64,000 bases of DNA from Candidatus Methylospira mobilis (lineage in GTDB: Bacteria > Pseudomonadota > Gammaproteobacteria > Methylococcales > Methylococcaceae): contig NZ_CP044205.1 in assembly GCF_009498235.1 (NCBI RefSeq), positions 429,716 to 493,715 on the forward strand, in the 5' to 3' direction. The position numbers and the translations under genes are program-made. The notes beneath the pieces were generated by a model. It had not been told where the DNA came from. It searched no databases and was given only the letters and a program-made list of their open reading frames with translations. Each line of letters starts with the position of its first letter. Within the stretch, counting starts at the first letter, position 1. Positions 56,385 to 64,000 of the stretch are shown here, piece after piece.

Positions 56385-57388
56385 ACCCATCCCTTGCGTA
56401 TATTGCGCAATACGAGCAGAAACACAGCGATGCCGAGCAATTCGGTGAGCACGCCGATCGGCATCTCCACCGCCAGCCAATCGCGGGCGAGGTCATCGGC
56501 AAGCAACAGAAAAATTGCGCCTATCCACGCCGAGGCGGGAAGCAGTACGCGGCAGTTCGTTCCGACGACGAGCCGTGCTATATGAGGCACGATGAGTCCG
56601 ATCCAGCCGATGGAACCGGCCAGTGCGACCGTCATCGCGCCGATCAGCGTAGCCAGAATTATGGCCGCCATTCTGATTTTTTGTACCGATACTCCGAGAC
56701 TTTGCGCTTCTTCGTCGCCCATGCTCATCGCATCGAGATATCTGCCCAGTGCTATCAGTCCCAGCATGGCCGCCAATAGAACCGGTGCCAGCGGCCAGAC
56801 ATTATCGGGGTCGGTGTTCGCCAGACTTCCCATCAGCCAGAATACGATAGCCGGCAGCTGGTTATAGGGGTCGGCTGCGTATTTCACCAGCGATAACAGC
56901 GCGGAGAACAGCGCCGTACTGATCATGCCGCCCAGCACCAGAAACAGAATTGAGCCGAAACGGTTGACGGCCGCTATCGCCAGCGCGACCAGCACCGCGG
57001 CGATTCCGCCGGCGAACGCGGAGATCTGCACCAACAGCCAGTGATCGAACAGCATCATCGCCAAAGCCGCGCCGAACGACGCGCCGGCCAGCACGCCGAG
57101 CAGACCCGGCGAAACCAGCGGATTCCGAAATACGGATTGAAATGCCGCGCCGGAAACCGAAAGGGCTGCGCCTATCATCGCCGCAGCGATAATTCTCGGC
57201 AGCCGGATATGCAACAAAATATTGTTTACGGTTTGCAAGCGCTCAATGTCTAATTGGCCTGTAAACCCGCCGCAATGGAATTGAACCAGTTGCAGTATAT
57301 CGTGACAGCTTATCGGATAGCGGCCCAGGGTAAGAGAAAAAAGGACCGTCGCGCACAGCAGTATCGGTAAAGCGGTTTGCAATATCAT
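56381..57388 (-). CDS. BtuC/FecCD-type ABC permease
   Basis: A 335-residue permease with about ten helices and the hallmarks of the BtuC family: RLPRIIAAAMIGAALSVSGAAFQSVFRNPLVSPGLLGV near the N-terminus and GSIGWIGLIVPHIARLVVGTNCRVLLPASAWIGA in the coupling region. This class imports corrinoids, ferric siderophores, haem and, in the MolABC branch, molybdate and tungstate. The ATG overlaps the stop of the binding-protein gene. Confidence 0.92.
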   Translation of the reverse strand: MILQTALPILLCATVLFSLTLGRYPISCHDILQLVQFHCGGFTGQLDIERLQTVNNILLHIRLPRIIAAAMIGAALSVSGAAFQSVFRNPLVSPGLLGVLAGASFGAALAMMLFDHWLLVQISAFAGGIAAVLVALAIAAVNRFGSILFLVLGGMISTALFSALLSLVKYAADPYNQLPAIVFWLMGSLANTDPDNVWPLAPVLLAAMLGLIALGRYLDAMSMGDEEAQSLGVSVQKIRMAAIILATLIGAMTVALAGSIGWIGLIVPHIARLVVGTNCRVLLPASAWIGAIFLLLADDLARDWLAVEMPIGVLTELLGIAVFLLVLRNIRKGWV

Positions 57389-58428
57389 TTGTGTGCGGGC
57401 GGCATGACCTGTTTCAACATGTTTTCATCCAGCTCCACCCGCAGGAACAGGCGGTAAAATTCGCGGATTGCGGCGGGAAGGTCGAGCGGATAGCGTTCAG
57501 GGTATAGCAGGTTCGCCAGCCATTGCGCGCCCAATGCGCGCATGAAAGACGGCGGTCTGTCTATCCAATTGAACGGGCGGCGCGGAATCATAATAACTCT
57601 ACCTTGTTGAACGGCCGCGAGCGCTTTCCAGTTCGGCTCGCCGTATACGCGCTCAAAGAACACCGGTTCCTGTACCAGCAGCACATCGGGCGCCCATGCG
57701 ATTACCTGCTCCAGGCTGACTTGCTCCATGCCGAAATGACTCTGCGGCCGACAATGGTAAACATTGCGGCCGACCGCGAGTTCCAGGGCTTCGACGTGAA
57801 ACGATTCATCGCATTCGGTATTCAATCCGGCGGCTCCTTCCGCGTAGTAAATAGACACCCGTTGCGGTGCAGGTAGTTGTTCGCGCAATTGTTTCAGGCT
57901 GTCCAGGGCTTTTTCTATATAACGCGCCAGCGTTTCGGCGCGTTCGCGGCGATTCAGCGCATTGCCCAGAAAACGCAGCGCAGCCGGATATTCATCAAGG
58001 CGATTCAGCCGTATCGTCGCCGTCGCGATGCCGGCCAAGGCCAGTTTTTTCTTTTGATGGCTCATATCGAGCATGCCGTCGTCCCACAATATCGCGAGCT
58101 GAGGCGCCAGCTTGAATATCTCTTCCAGATTAGGCGTTTGGCCATGTCCCACCCAGCCGCCAAGTACCGGAAGATTACGGGCAACCGGTAAGATAAACGC
58201 CTCGTCCCCTTGCGTATAGGGAAGGTTGACGCCGATCAGCAGAGAAGGATCGATGGCGTAAATCAATGCGGTCACCGGTGGAGAGGTTCCCCAGACGCGT
58301 TCTATTTTTTCAGGAATTTTTACAGCGCTTCCTGATGAGTCGGTCAGTTCACGGGCCTGCGACGGGGCGCATTGAAAAGTAGCGAGCAGGCATATGCAAA
58401 AAAAAAGGAATTTTATATTGTTGAACAT
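57385..58428 (-). CDS. Class III periplasmic binding protein (MolA/BtuF/siderophore type)
   Basis: A 347-residue binding protein with a signal peptide (FFCICLLATFQCAPSQA) and the Fe/B12 periplasmic fold: RELTDSSGSAVKIPEKIERVWGTSPPVTALIYAIDPSLLIGVN, LAPQLAILWDDG, AEGAAGLNTECDESFHVEALELAVGRNVYH and VIAWAPDVLLVQEP. No TonB-dependent receptor is nearby. The palindrome 67 bases upstream follows the ModE pattern, so the ligand may be molybdate, tungstate or their chelates, as in Haemophilus influenzae MolA. Siderophore binding remains possible. Confidence 0.85.
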   Translation of the reverse strand: MFNNIKFLFFCICLLATFQCAPSQARELTDSSGSAVKIPEKIERVWGTSPPVTALIYAIDPSLLIGVNLPYTQGDEAFILPVARNLPVLGGWVGHGQTPNLEEIFKLAPQLAILWDDGMLDMSHQKKKLALAGIATATIRLNRLDEYPAALRFLGNALNRRERAETLARYIEKALDSLKQLREQLPAPQRVSIYYAEGAAGLNTECDESFHVEALELAVGRNVYHCRPQSHFGMEQVSLEQVIAWAPDVLLVQEPVFFERVYGEPNWKALAAVQQGRVIMIPRRPFNWIDRPPSFMRALGAQWLANLLYPERYPLDLPAAIREFYRLFLRVELDENMLKQVMPPAHK

Positions 58429-58494
58429 GGCAGATTACTTCCACACGAAAAACAAAGGGATAAAAGATGACTGGACTGCATGTAATTTATTATG

Positions 58495-58518
58495 CGAAAT
58501 ATCACGATTGATATTACG
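58495..58518 (-). promoter_or_regulatory. ModE-type operator upstream of the BtuCDF-type importer
   Basis: Left half CGAAATAT, 8 spacer bases and right half ATATTACG give the same 24-bp geometry as the vnfA and modA sites. With one more base on each side it forms a 26-bp palindrome with one mismatched pair, ahead of the importer and divergent from the phasin-like gene. Confidence 0.6.
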
Positions 58519-58662
58519 CTATCGCGAATAACGCCGCAATTATAAAAAAACAATAAAATACATACAGTTTGCCTGTTCGTAAGGTATACTCACGCGCGGA
58601 TACGCGTTTATCCTAATTCAACGAATATCTGCGTCCAGCAGAAAGACTATCTGGAGATTACC

Positions 58663-59160
58663 GTGGTTAAGAACGCTTGCAAACGTCTGATTGACACTGT
58701 GTTCGATCTATTGCGAACCAATATCGCGCGACTGAACGAAAAAATTTCGCCTGTCGCTTCCAAAACCAGGGGACGGGTGCAGGAATCGTGGGCGGAGGCC
58801 GAAACCATTGCGCAGGGACTCAAGGTCAGCGCGGAACAACAGGTTGCCGATGCTTATGATAAGGCCGTACATCTGACCGACAGCGTCAGTCAGCAGGCGG
58901 CGGAAATTCTGGAAGAATCAAAGGAAAAGCTGGAGGAAGCCGTTGAGGAAATCAAGCAATCCTCCGAACAGATCGTGGCTGAAGTCAAGACGCGAACCTC
59001 CAAGGTTTCCCCGGCCAAAAAACCTGTAGCCGCCAAGGCGGCGGCGAGTTCGGCAAGCAATGTATCGGCAACGAAAACCGCCAAAGCACCCGCGGAAACA
59101 ATTACCACTACGGCAAAACCCAGGAAAACTGCGGCGCGCAAGAAGCCCAAAGCGGAATAA
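58663..59160 (+). CDS. Phasin-like protein with histone H1-like tail
   Basis: A 165-residue protein in two parts. Residues 1-105 form long amphipathic helices (LIDTVFDLLRTNIARLNEKIS, SAEQQVADAYDKAVHLTDSVSQQAAEILEESKEKLEEAVEEI) of phasin or apolipoprotein-like type. Residues 106-165 are an Ala/Lys/Thr-rich basic tail (SPAKKPVAAKAAAS, KTAARKKPKAE), as in PhaF-type or H1-like DNA-binding proteins. The start is a GTG with a CTGGAG site. PhaF-like proteins link storage granules to the nucleoid; no polyhydroxyalkanoate genes are near, so the role is unproven. Confidence 0.75.
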   Translation: MVKNACKRLIDTVFDLLRTNIARLNEKISPVASKTRGRVQESWAEAETIAQGLKVSAEQQVADAYDKAVHLTDSVSQQAAEILEESKEKLEEAVEEIKQSSEQIVAEVKTRTSKVSPAKKPVAAKAAASSASNVSATKTAKAPAETITTTAKPRKTAARKKPKAE

Positions 59161-59176
59161 ACATCAACGCAGGCTA

Positions 59177-59201
59177 CCCAGCCCCAACCAGCGGGGCTGG
59201 G
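59177..59201. terminator. Bidirectional terminator hairpin
   Basis: A perfect 9-bp stem (CCCAGCCCC/GGGGCTGGG) with a 7-base loop sits exactly between the convergent phasin-like gene (ends 59160) and lpd (ends 59205). Confidence 0.7.
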
Positions 59202-59204
59202 CAA

Positions 59205-60620
59205 TTATTCCTTTCTGCCGACATAAAGATCGGTGATTGATCCGTCTATCATTTCCGCAGCAAATGCGAATGTTTCGGAGAGCGTGGGATGAGGATGAAC
59301 CGTCAGCGCGATATCCTCGGCATCCGCTCCCATTTCGAGAGCCAGCACCGCTTCCGCAATCAGTTCGCCCGCATTCGGACCGACCATGCCTGCACCCAAT
59401 ATCCTTCCGCTTTCCTTGTCGCATAACAGCTTGGTAATTCCCTCGCGGCGGCCGATGCCGATCGCGCGCCCGCTGGCCGCCCAAGGGAACGCACCTTTTT
59501 CGAATGCGATGCCCTGTTGAACCAGCTGAACCTCGGTCTGTCCCATCCACGCTATTTCCGGGTCGGTATAAGCGACCGATGGTATGGTCAAGGCCTGAAA
59601 TGCCGACGGCTTTCCTGCTATCACTTCGGCCGCCACCTTGCCTTCATGCGTTGCTTTATGAGCGAGCATCGGGTTGCCCACCACGTCGCCGATAGCAAAA
59701 ATATGCGGGACGCTGGTGCGCTGGCGGTCATCGACAGGAATAAATCCGCGCTCATCTACATGCACGCCCGCTTTTTCCGCAGCTATGGTTTTGCCGGACG
59801 GATTGCGCCCCACGGCGACCAGAACGCGATCGAACAGTTCCGACTCAGGCGCGCCGGCGCCTTCGAAGAAGGCCAGCAAGCCTTCCGGCCTGGCTTCGAT
59901 GCGGCTGACTTTGGTTTCCAGACGTATGTTTTCATACTGCTTTTGAATACGCTGATGCAAAGGCTTGACCAGATCCTTGTCGCAACCGGGAATCAGTTGG
60001 TCGGACAGCTCCACCACGGTGACTTTGGAGCCCAACGCGTGATAAACGTTAGCCATTTCCAGACCGATGATGCCTCCGCCGACCACCAGCAATTTGGCGG
60101 GTATGTCAGCCAATTCCAGCGCGCCGGCGGAGTCCATCAATCGAGGATCTTCATAAGGGAAGCCGGGGATTTTAACCGCCCTGGAGCCTACCGCAATAAT
60201 CGCGTTATCGAAACCGATGCGTTGTTCGCCGTCAGCGGTCTGCACCGCCAGCAAACGCTCGGAGACAAACTGGCCGGTTCCGGTCACCACGGTGACCTGA
60301 CGCTGCTTCGCCAAACCGGCCAAACCGGTATTCAGCGTTTTGACAACACGTTGCCGCCAGGCGCGGATTTTTTCCAGATCGAGTTCCGGTTTGCCGAAGG
60401 TAACGCCCAGCGGCGCGGATTCTTCCGCTTCATTAATTATTTTCGCCAGGTGCAGCAGCGCCTTGGAAGGAATGCATCCGACATTCAGACAGACGCCGCC
60501 GAGCACCGGGTAGCGCTCGACCAGAACCACTTTTTTCCCCAGATCGGCGGCGCGAAAAGCGGCGGTATATCCACCGGGTCCGCCGCCCAGCACCAGCACT
60601 TCAGCATGTGTGTCAGTCAT
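59205..60620 (-). CDS. lpd: Dihydrolipoyl dehydrogenase (E3)
   Basis: A 471-residue flavoprotein disulfide reductase. It has an FAD-binding GGGPGGYTAAFRAADLG, the redox pair in GGVCLNVGCIPSKALL, an NAD-binding VVGGGIIGLEMANVYHALGSKV and the C-terminal catalytic His-Glu pair in ALTVHPHPTLSE. It regenerates lipoamide on E2 in the pyruvate dehydrogenase complex. It lacks the extra lipoyl domain found in some proteobacterial E3s. It is last in aceE-aceF-lpd on the minus strand. A short repeat separates it from aceF. Confidence 0.95.
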   Translation of the reverse strand: MTDTHAEVLVLGGGPGGYTAAFRAADLGKKVVLVERYPVLGGVCLNVGCIPSKALLHLAKIINEAEESAPLGVTFGKPELDLEKIRAWRQRVVKTLNTGLAGLAKQRQVTVVTGTGQFVSERLLAVQTADGEQRIGFDNAIIAVGSRAVKIPGFPYEDPRLMDSAGALELADIPAKLLVVGGGIIGLEMANVYHALGSKVTVVELSDQLIPGCDKDLVKPLHQRIQKQYENIRLETKVSRIEARPEGLLAFFEGAGAPESELFDRVLVAVGRNPSGKTIAAEKAGVHVDERGFIPVDDRQRTSVPHIFAIGDVVGNPMLAHKATHEGKVAAEVIAGKPSAFQALTIPSVAYTDPEIAWMGQTEVQLVQQGIAFEKGAFPWAASGRAIGIGRREGITKLLCDKESGRILGAGMVGPNAGELIAEAVLALEMGADAEDIALTVHPHPTLSETFAFAAEMIDGSITDLYVGRKE

Positions 60621-60660
60621 AATGATTTTCTTGATTGCGTTATGGAAACACGGATTTAAT

Positions 60661-60685
60661 CCTTCGACAGGCTCAGGATGAACGG
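60661..60685. repeat. Short dispersed repeat between lpd and aceF
   Basis: CCTTCGACAGGCTCAGGATG repeats the core found at 13504 inside the MITE of the vnf operon (CCTTCGACAGGCTCAGGGCG). This motif is a widespread intergenic repeat. Confidence 0.6.
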
Positions 60686-60690
60686 CAAGT

Positions 60691-62004
60691 TCAAAGCAAT
60701 ACGCGCCGGATATCGCCGAGCGTGCGCGCCAGCAACGCGCAGAAACGCGCGGCTTCGGCTCCGTCGATGACGCGATGATCGTAGGACAGCGACAGCGGCA
60801 GCATCAGGCGCGGCGCCCAGGCGCCGTCCTGCCAGACCGGGCGCGTCTGCGCGCGGCAAACGCCCAGTATCGCCACTTCCGGCGCGTTGATAATCGGCGT
60901 GAAACCGACGCCGCCGATACCGCCAAGGCTGGATATGGTAAATGTGCCGCCCTGCATTTCAGTGGTTTTGAGCTTCCTAGCGCGCGCGCGCTGTCCAAAG
61001 TCGGTCAACGTGGACGCCAGTTCGAAAACGCCCTTCCGGTCGGCATCGCGCAGCACCGGCACCACCAGCCCGTCGGGCGTATCGACCGCCACGCCGATAT
61101 GGAAGTAGTCCTTAAGAATCAGCTCGGTTCCGTTGTTGCCCAATGAGGAATTAAAGGAAGGGTAGGCCTTGAGCGTGACGATCAGCGCCTTGATCAACAA
61201 CGGCAGCAAGGTGACGTTGACGCCCTGTTTTTCGGCTTCGCCCTTGATGGAGCGGCGGAAAGCTTCCAGTTCGGTGATATCGGCTTCTTCATGATGCGTA
61301 ACGTGCGGAATACCGACCCAGTTGCGATGCAGATTCGCGCCCGACAACTTTTTGATGTTCGACAGCGCTTGCGCTCTGACCGGTCCGAAACGCGAATAAT
61401 CGATATCCGGCAATGCGGGGAAATTAAGGCCCACGCCGGAGCCGCCGCTCCGCTCCGCGCTTTGCAGGCGCGCCTTGATATAGGATTGCACGTCCTGTTT
61501 GAGGATACGCCTTTTCGGACCGCTGCCATTAATGAGACCGACGTCAGCCCCCAGCTCTCTGGCGAAAGCCCGGACCGCCGGGCTGGCATGCGGGATTCTG
61601 CCTTTTGTAACCGCTGCGCCGGCTTCCTGCACCGGCGCTTGCGCGACAGGTTCGGGACGCGCTGCAATCGTTTCCGGCGTTTTTGGCGTCTCTGCTGCTG
61701 CGATTTCGGAGACGGGCGCTGTCGCAGGTTTTATTGTTTCAGCCGCTGCCGGCGCGCCCGTTTCTTCGAGCGTCAATGTCAGGATCGCGCTGCCTTGACT
61801 GACCTTGTCGCCCAGTTTGACAGCCAGCGCGACGACCTTGCCGGCGTAAGGCGAGGGTATTTCCATTGCCGCCTTGTCGCTCTCCAAGGTTATCAGAGAG
61901 TCTTCCGCCTTGATGCTGTCGCCTATCGCGACCAGTATTTCTATGATTTCAACGTCCTTGTAACCACCGATATCCGGTACTTCTATGATCTTTTCGCTGG
62001 CCAT
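60691..62004 (-). CDS. aceF: Pyruvate dehydrogenase E2, dihydrolipoyl acetyltransferase
   Basis: A 437-residue E2 with one N-terminal lipoyl domain (lipoyl Lys in LESDKAAMEIPS), an Ala/Pro-rich linker and a peripheral-subunit-binding domain (ASPAVRAFARELGADVGLINGSG). The catalytic domain carries HRVIDG near its end (SYDHRVIDGAEAARF). Many gammaproteobacterial E2s have two or three lipoyl domains, so this is the short form. The start at 62004 (MASEKIIEVPDIGGYKDVE) is 14 bases after aceE; the longer frame is spurious. Confidence 0.95.
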   Translation of the reverse strand: MASEKIIEVPDIGGYKDVEIIEILVAIGDSIKAEDSLITLESDKAAMEIPSPYAGKVVALAVKLGDKVSQGSAILTLTLEETGAPAAAETIKPATAPVSEIAAAETPKTPETIAARPEPVAQAPVQEAGAAVTKGRIPHASPAVRAFARELGADVGLINGSGPKRRILKQDVQSYIKARLQSAERSGGSGVGLNFPALPDIDYSRFGPVRAQALSNIKKLSGANLHRNWVGIPHVTHHEEADITELEAFRRSIKGEAEKQGVNVTLLPLLIKALIVTLKAYPSFNSSLGNNGTELILKDYFHIGVAVDTPDGLVVPVLRDADRKGVFELASTLTDFGQRARARKLKTTEMQGGTFTISSLGGIGGVGFTPIINAPEVAILGVCRAQTRPVWQDGAWAPRLMLPLSLSYDHRVIDGAEAARFCALLARTLGDIRRVLL

Positions 62005-62018
62005 GCCGTATCGACTCC

Positions 62019-64000
62019 TCAGGCAGTTAGCGGGTTGGGTTTGTCGGAACTGATGCCGTAGCGCGCCATCGATTCCTTGACTTTGCTGACCGGAATATCG
62101 CCCTGATCGGCAAGCGCCTTGAGCGCGGTAATCGCAATAAAATAACGGTCCACTTCGAAAAACTTCCTCAGTTCCAGCCTGCGGTCGCTGCGTCCGTAGC
62201 CGTCCGTACCCAACACGGTGTACGGTTTGTTCAAATAGGGACGAATCTGGTCCGCCACAGCGCGTATGTAATCGGTAGCGGCCACCACCGGGCCTTTTTC
62301 CGACGCGAAACAGGTTTCGACGTAGCTGGATCGGCGTTGTTCGTCCGGATGCAGCAGATTCCAGCGTTCCTGCTCGACGCCGTCGCGGTGCAATTCGCTG
62401 AAGCTGGTGGCGCTCCATACGTTAACCTTGATGCCATGATCGGTGCTCAACAGCTCGGCCGCTGCTATGCATTCGCGCAGGATCGCACCGCTGCCGATCA
62501 GTTGCAGCGCTGCGTTGGCGCCATGATCGTGATCGGCCAGTTTGTATAGTCCGCGCAAAACACCTTCCGCGCTGCCGGCCGGCATTTCCGGGTGAGCGTG
62601 ATTTTCGTTCATCACCGTGATGTAGTAGAAGATGTTTTCACCTTCCTGATACATTCTGCGCAAGCCGTCCTGCACGATTACCGCAAGTTCATACGCGAAA
62701 GCCGGATCGTAGGCCACGCAGTTCGGTATGAACGACATCGCCATATGGCTTTGACCGTCCTGATGCTGCAAACCTTCGCCCGCCAGCGTGGTTCTGCCGG
62801 CGGTGCCGCCCATCAGAAAACCGCGCGCCTGCATGTCGCCTGCGGCCCACATCAGATCGCCGACGCGCTGGTAACCGAACATCGAGTAGAAAATGTAGAA
62901 CGGAATCATTTGCACATTGTGGTTGCTGTAGGCAGTGCCTGCGGCTATCCACGACGACATCGCACCCGCTTCGCAGATGCCCTCCTGCAGCAATTGCCCG
63001 GTTTTTTCCTCGCGATAATACATGATCTGGTCGGCGTCTTCCGGGGTATAAAGTTGTCCGACCGAAGAATAGATCGCGTATTGCCTGAACAAACCGTCCA
63101 TGCCGAAGGTGCGCGCCTCGTCGGCAACGATGGGAACCAGATACTTACCGATTTTCTTGTCGCGCAGCAGGCCGGTCAATATGCGCACAAAAGCCATGGT
63201 CGTGGACATTTCGCGGTCGCTGGCTTTCAGCAACGCATCGAACACGCTCAAATCGGGTACCTGCAGCAGCGGCGCGTCACGGCGGCGCGACGGCAGATAG
63301 CCGCCCAGCGCGCGGCGGTGTTCGTGCAGGTACTGGATTTCGGGGCTGTCCTCCGGCGGTCTGAAGAACGGCGTTTCGGCAATTTTATCGTCCGGGATAG
63401 GCACGTCGAAGCGATCGCGGAAAGCCTTCAGCGCCGCCTCATCCATTTTTTTCTGCTGGTGCGTGGTCATCAGTCCTTCGCCGGCGCTGCCCATGCCGTA
63501 CCCTTTAACGGTCTTGGCCAGAATCACGGTCGGCTGTCCTGTGTGATGAACCGCTGCATGGTAGGCCGCGTAGATTTTGTGCGGGTCGTGGCCGCCGCGA
63601 TCCAGGCGGTAGATGTCGTCGTTCGACATATGCGCGACCATTTCCAGCAGTTCAGGGTATTTGCCGAAGAAATGCTCGCGCGTATACGCGCCGCCCTTGG
63701 CCTTGCAGGCCTGATATTCGCCGTCGACGGCTTCTTCCATGCGCTTCTGCAAAAATCCGTCCTTGTCGCGCGCCAGCAGCGGGTCCCAGTGCGAACCCCA
63801 GATCACCTTGATTACATTCCAGCCGGCCCCGCGGAATTCCGCTTCCAGCTCCTGGATGATTTTACCGTCGCCGCGTACCGGGCCGTCCAGTCGCTGCAGA
63901 TTGCAGTTGATTACAAAGATCAGATTATCGAGTTTTTCACGGCCGGCCAGACTGATTGCGCCCAGCGATTCCGGCTCGTCCATTTCTCCGTCGCCCATGA
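62019..64000 (-). CDS. aceE: Pyruvate dehydrogenase E1 (homodimeric), C-terminal three-quarters
   Basis: At least 660 residues of homodimeric E1, which decarboxylates pyruvate with thiamine diphosphate. The frame continues past the right edge, so the N-terminus (about 220 residues of the usual 885) is outside the window. Visible landmarks are GDGEMDEPESLGAI with the ThDP Mg-binding motif continuing to FVINCNLQRLDGPVRG, then TVKGYGMGSAGEG, the transketolase-like domain with EEKTGQLLQEGICEAGAMSSWIAAGTAY and LGTDGYGRSDRRLELRKFFEVD. It is first in the aceE-aceF-lpd operon. Confidence 0.96.
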   Translation of the reverse strand, partial: MGDGEMDEPESLGAISLAGREKLDNLIFVINCNLQRLDGPVRGDGKIIQELEAEFRGAGWNVIKVIWGSHWDPLLARDKDGFLQKRMEEAVDGEYQACKAKGGAYTREHFFGKYPELLEMVAHMSNDDIYRLDRGGHDPHKIYAAYHAAVHHTGQPTVILAKTVKGYGMGSAGEGLMTTHQQKKMDEAALKAFRDRFDVPIPDDKIAETPFFRPPEDSPEIQYLHEHRRALGGYLPSRRRDAPLLQVPDLSVFDALLKASDREMSTTMAFVRILTGLLRDKKIGKYLVPIVADEARTFGMDGLFRQYAIYSSVGQLYTPEDADQIMYYREEKTGQLLQEGICEAGAMSSWIAAGTAYSNHNVQMIPFYIFYSMFGYQRVGDLMWAAGDMQARGFLMGGTAGRTTLAGEGLQHQDGQSHMAMSFIPNCVAYDPAFAYELAVIVQDGLRRMYQEGENIFYYITVMNENHAHPEMPAGSAEGVLRGLYKLADHDHGANAALQLIGSGAILRECIAAAELLSTDHGIKVNVWSATSFSELHRDGVEQERWNLLHPDEQRRSSYVETCFASEKGPVVAATDYIRAVADQIRPYLNKPYTVLGTDGYGRSDRRLELRKFFEVDRYFIAITALKALADQGDIPVSKVKESMARYGISSDKPNPLTA

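Overview
The window looks like chromosome of a diazotrophic gammaproteobacterium. The V-nitrogenase and Mo-storage proteins resemble those of Azotobacter vinelandii closely. The metal-free NAD formate dehydrogenase and the alginate-export-type porins would fit a methylotroph or methanotroph, but no methane or methanol oxidation gene is present to prove it. The theme of the window is molybdenum and vanadium economy.

Layout. 1-9 kb: end of moaA, cutA, a shortened DsbD-like gene with a thioredoxin, two tandem alginate-export-type porins, an orphan modA and a Met-rich outer-membrane protein. 9-12.3 kb: a sigma54-promoted two-gene Nif11 operon, then a LysR regulator and NAD formate dehydrogenase. 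12.7-18.2 kb (minus strand): vnfDGK followed by an unknown 296-aa gene, a NifX/NafY-type protein and a ferredoxin. 18.4-23.3 kb: recombinase remnant, modABC, and the divergent Mo-storage genes mosB-mosA. 24.5-29.7 kb: a Fur-box-preceded set (OprB-like porin, secreted propeller protein, DyP peroxidase, ferritin-like protein). 29.8-33.7 kb: two lipoproteins and an Aer-like chemoreceptor. 33.9-41.0 kb (minus): vnfA, a Cys-rich small gene, vnfE-vnfN-vnfX, a TIM-barrel gene, and an Nfu-like gene. 41.2-48.7 kb (plus): a phosphonate-type ABC transporter that is probably the vanadate importer, then a five-gene operon of unknown function (ATP-grasp, leaderless binding protein, HypB-like GTPase, ABC ATPase, nitroreductase). 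49-55.6 kb: TAXI protein, decayed mobilization genes, a chemoreceptor with cheW, and a broken IS3 element. 55.6-58.4 kb: BtuCDF-type importer. 58.7-64 kb: phasin/H1-like protein, then lpd-aceF-aceE.

Regulatory logic read from the DNA. Sigma54 (-24/-12) promoters precede the Nif11 operon, vnfD, the Nfu-like gene, the vanadate transporter and the five-gene operon. A perfect GTAC-N6-GTAC VnfA-type site lies between two of these divergent promoters. ModE-type 24-bp palindromes lie in front of modA, the Met-rich porin, the lysR-fdh pair, the modABC/mosBA divergence, vnfA and the BtuCDF-type importer. The simplest reading is that when Mo is present ModE represses vnfA, Mo uptake and a Mo-free formate dehydrogenase. 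When Mo is scarce VnfA accumulates and, with sigma54, turns on V-nitrogenase, vanadate import and the uncharacterised five-gene operon. vnfH, nifB, nifV, modE and rpoN are not in the window and must lie elsewhere.
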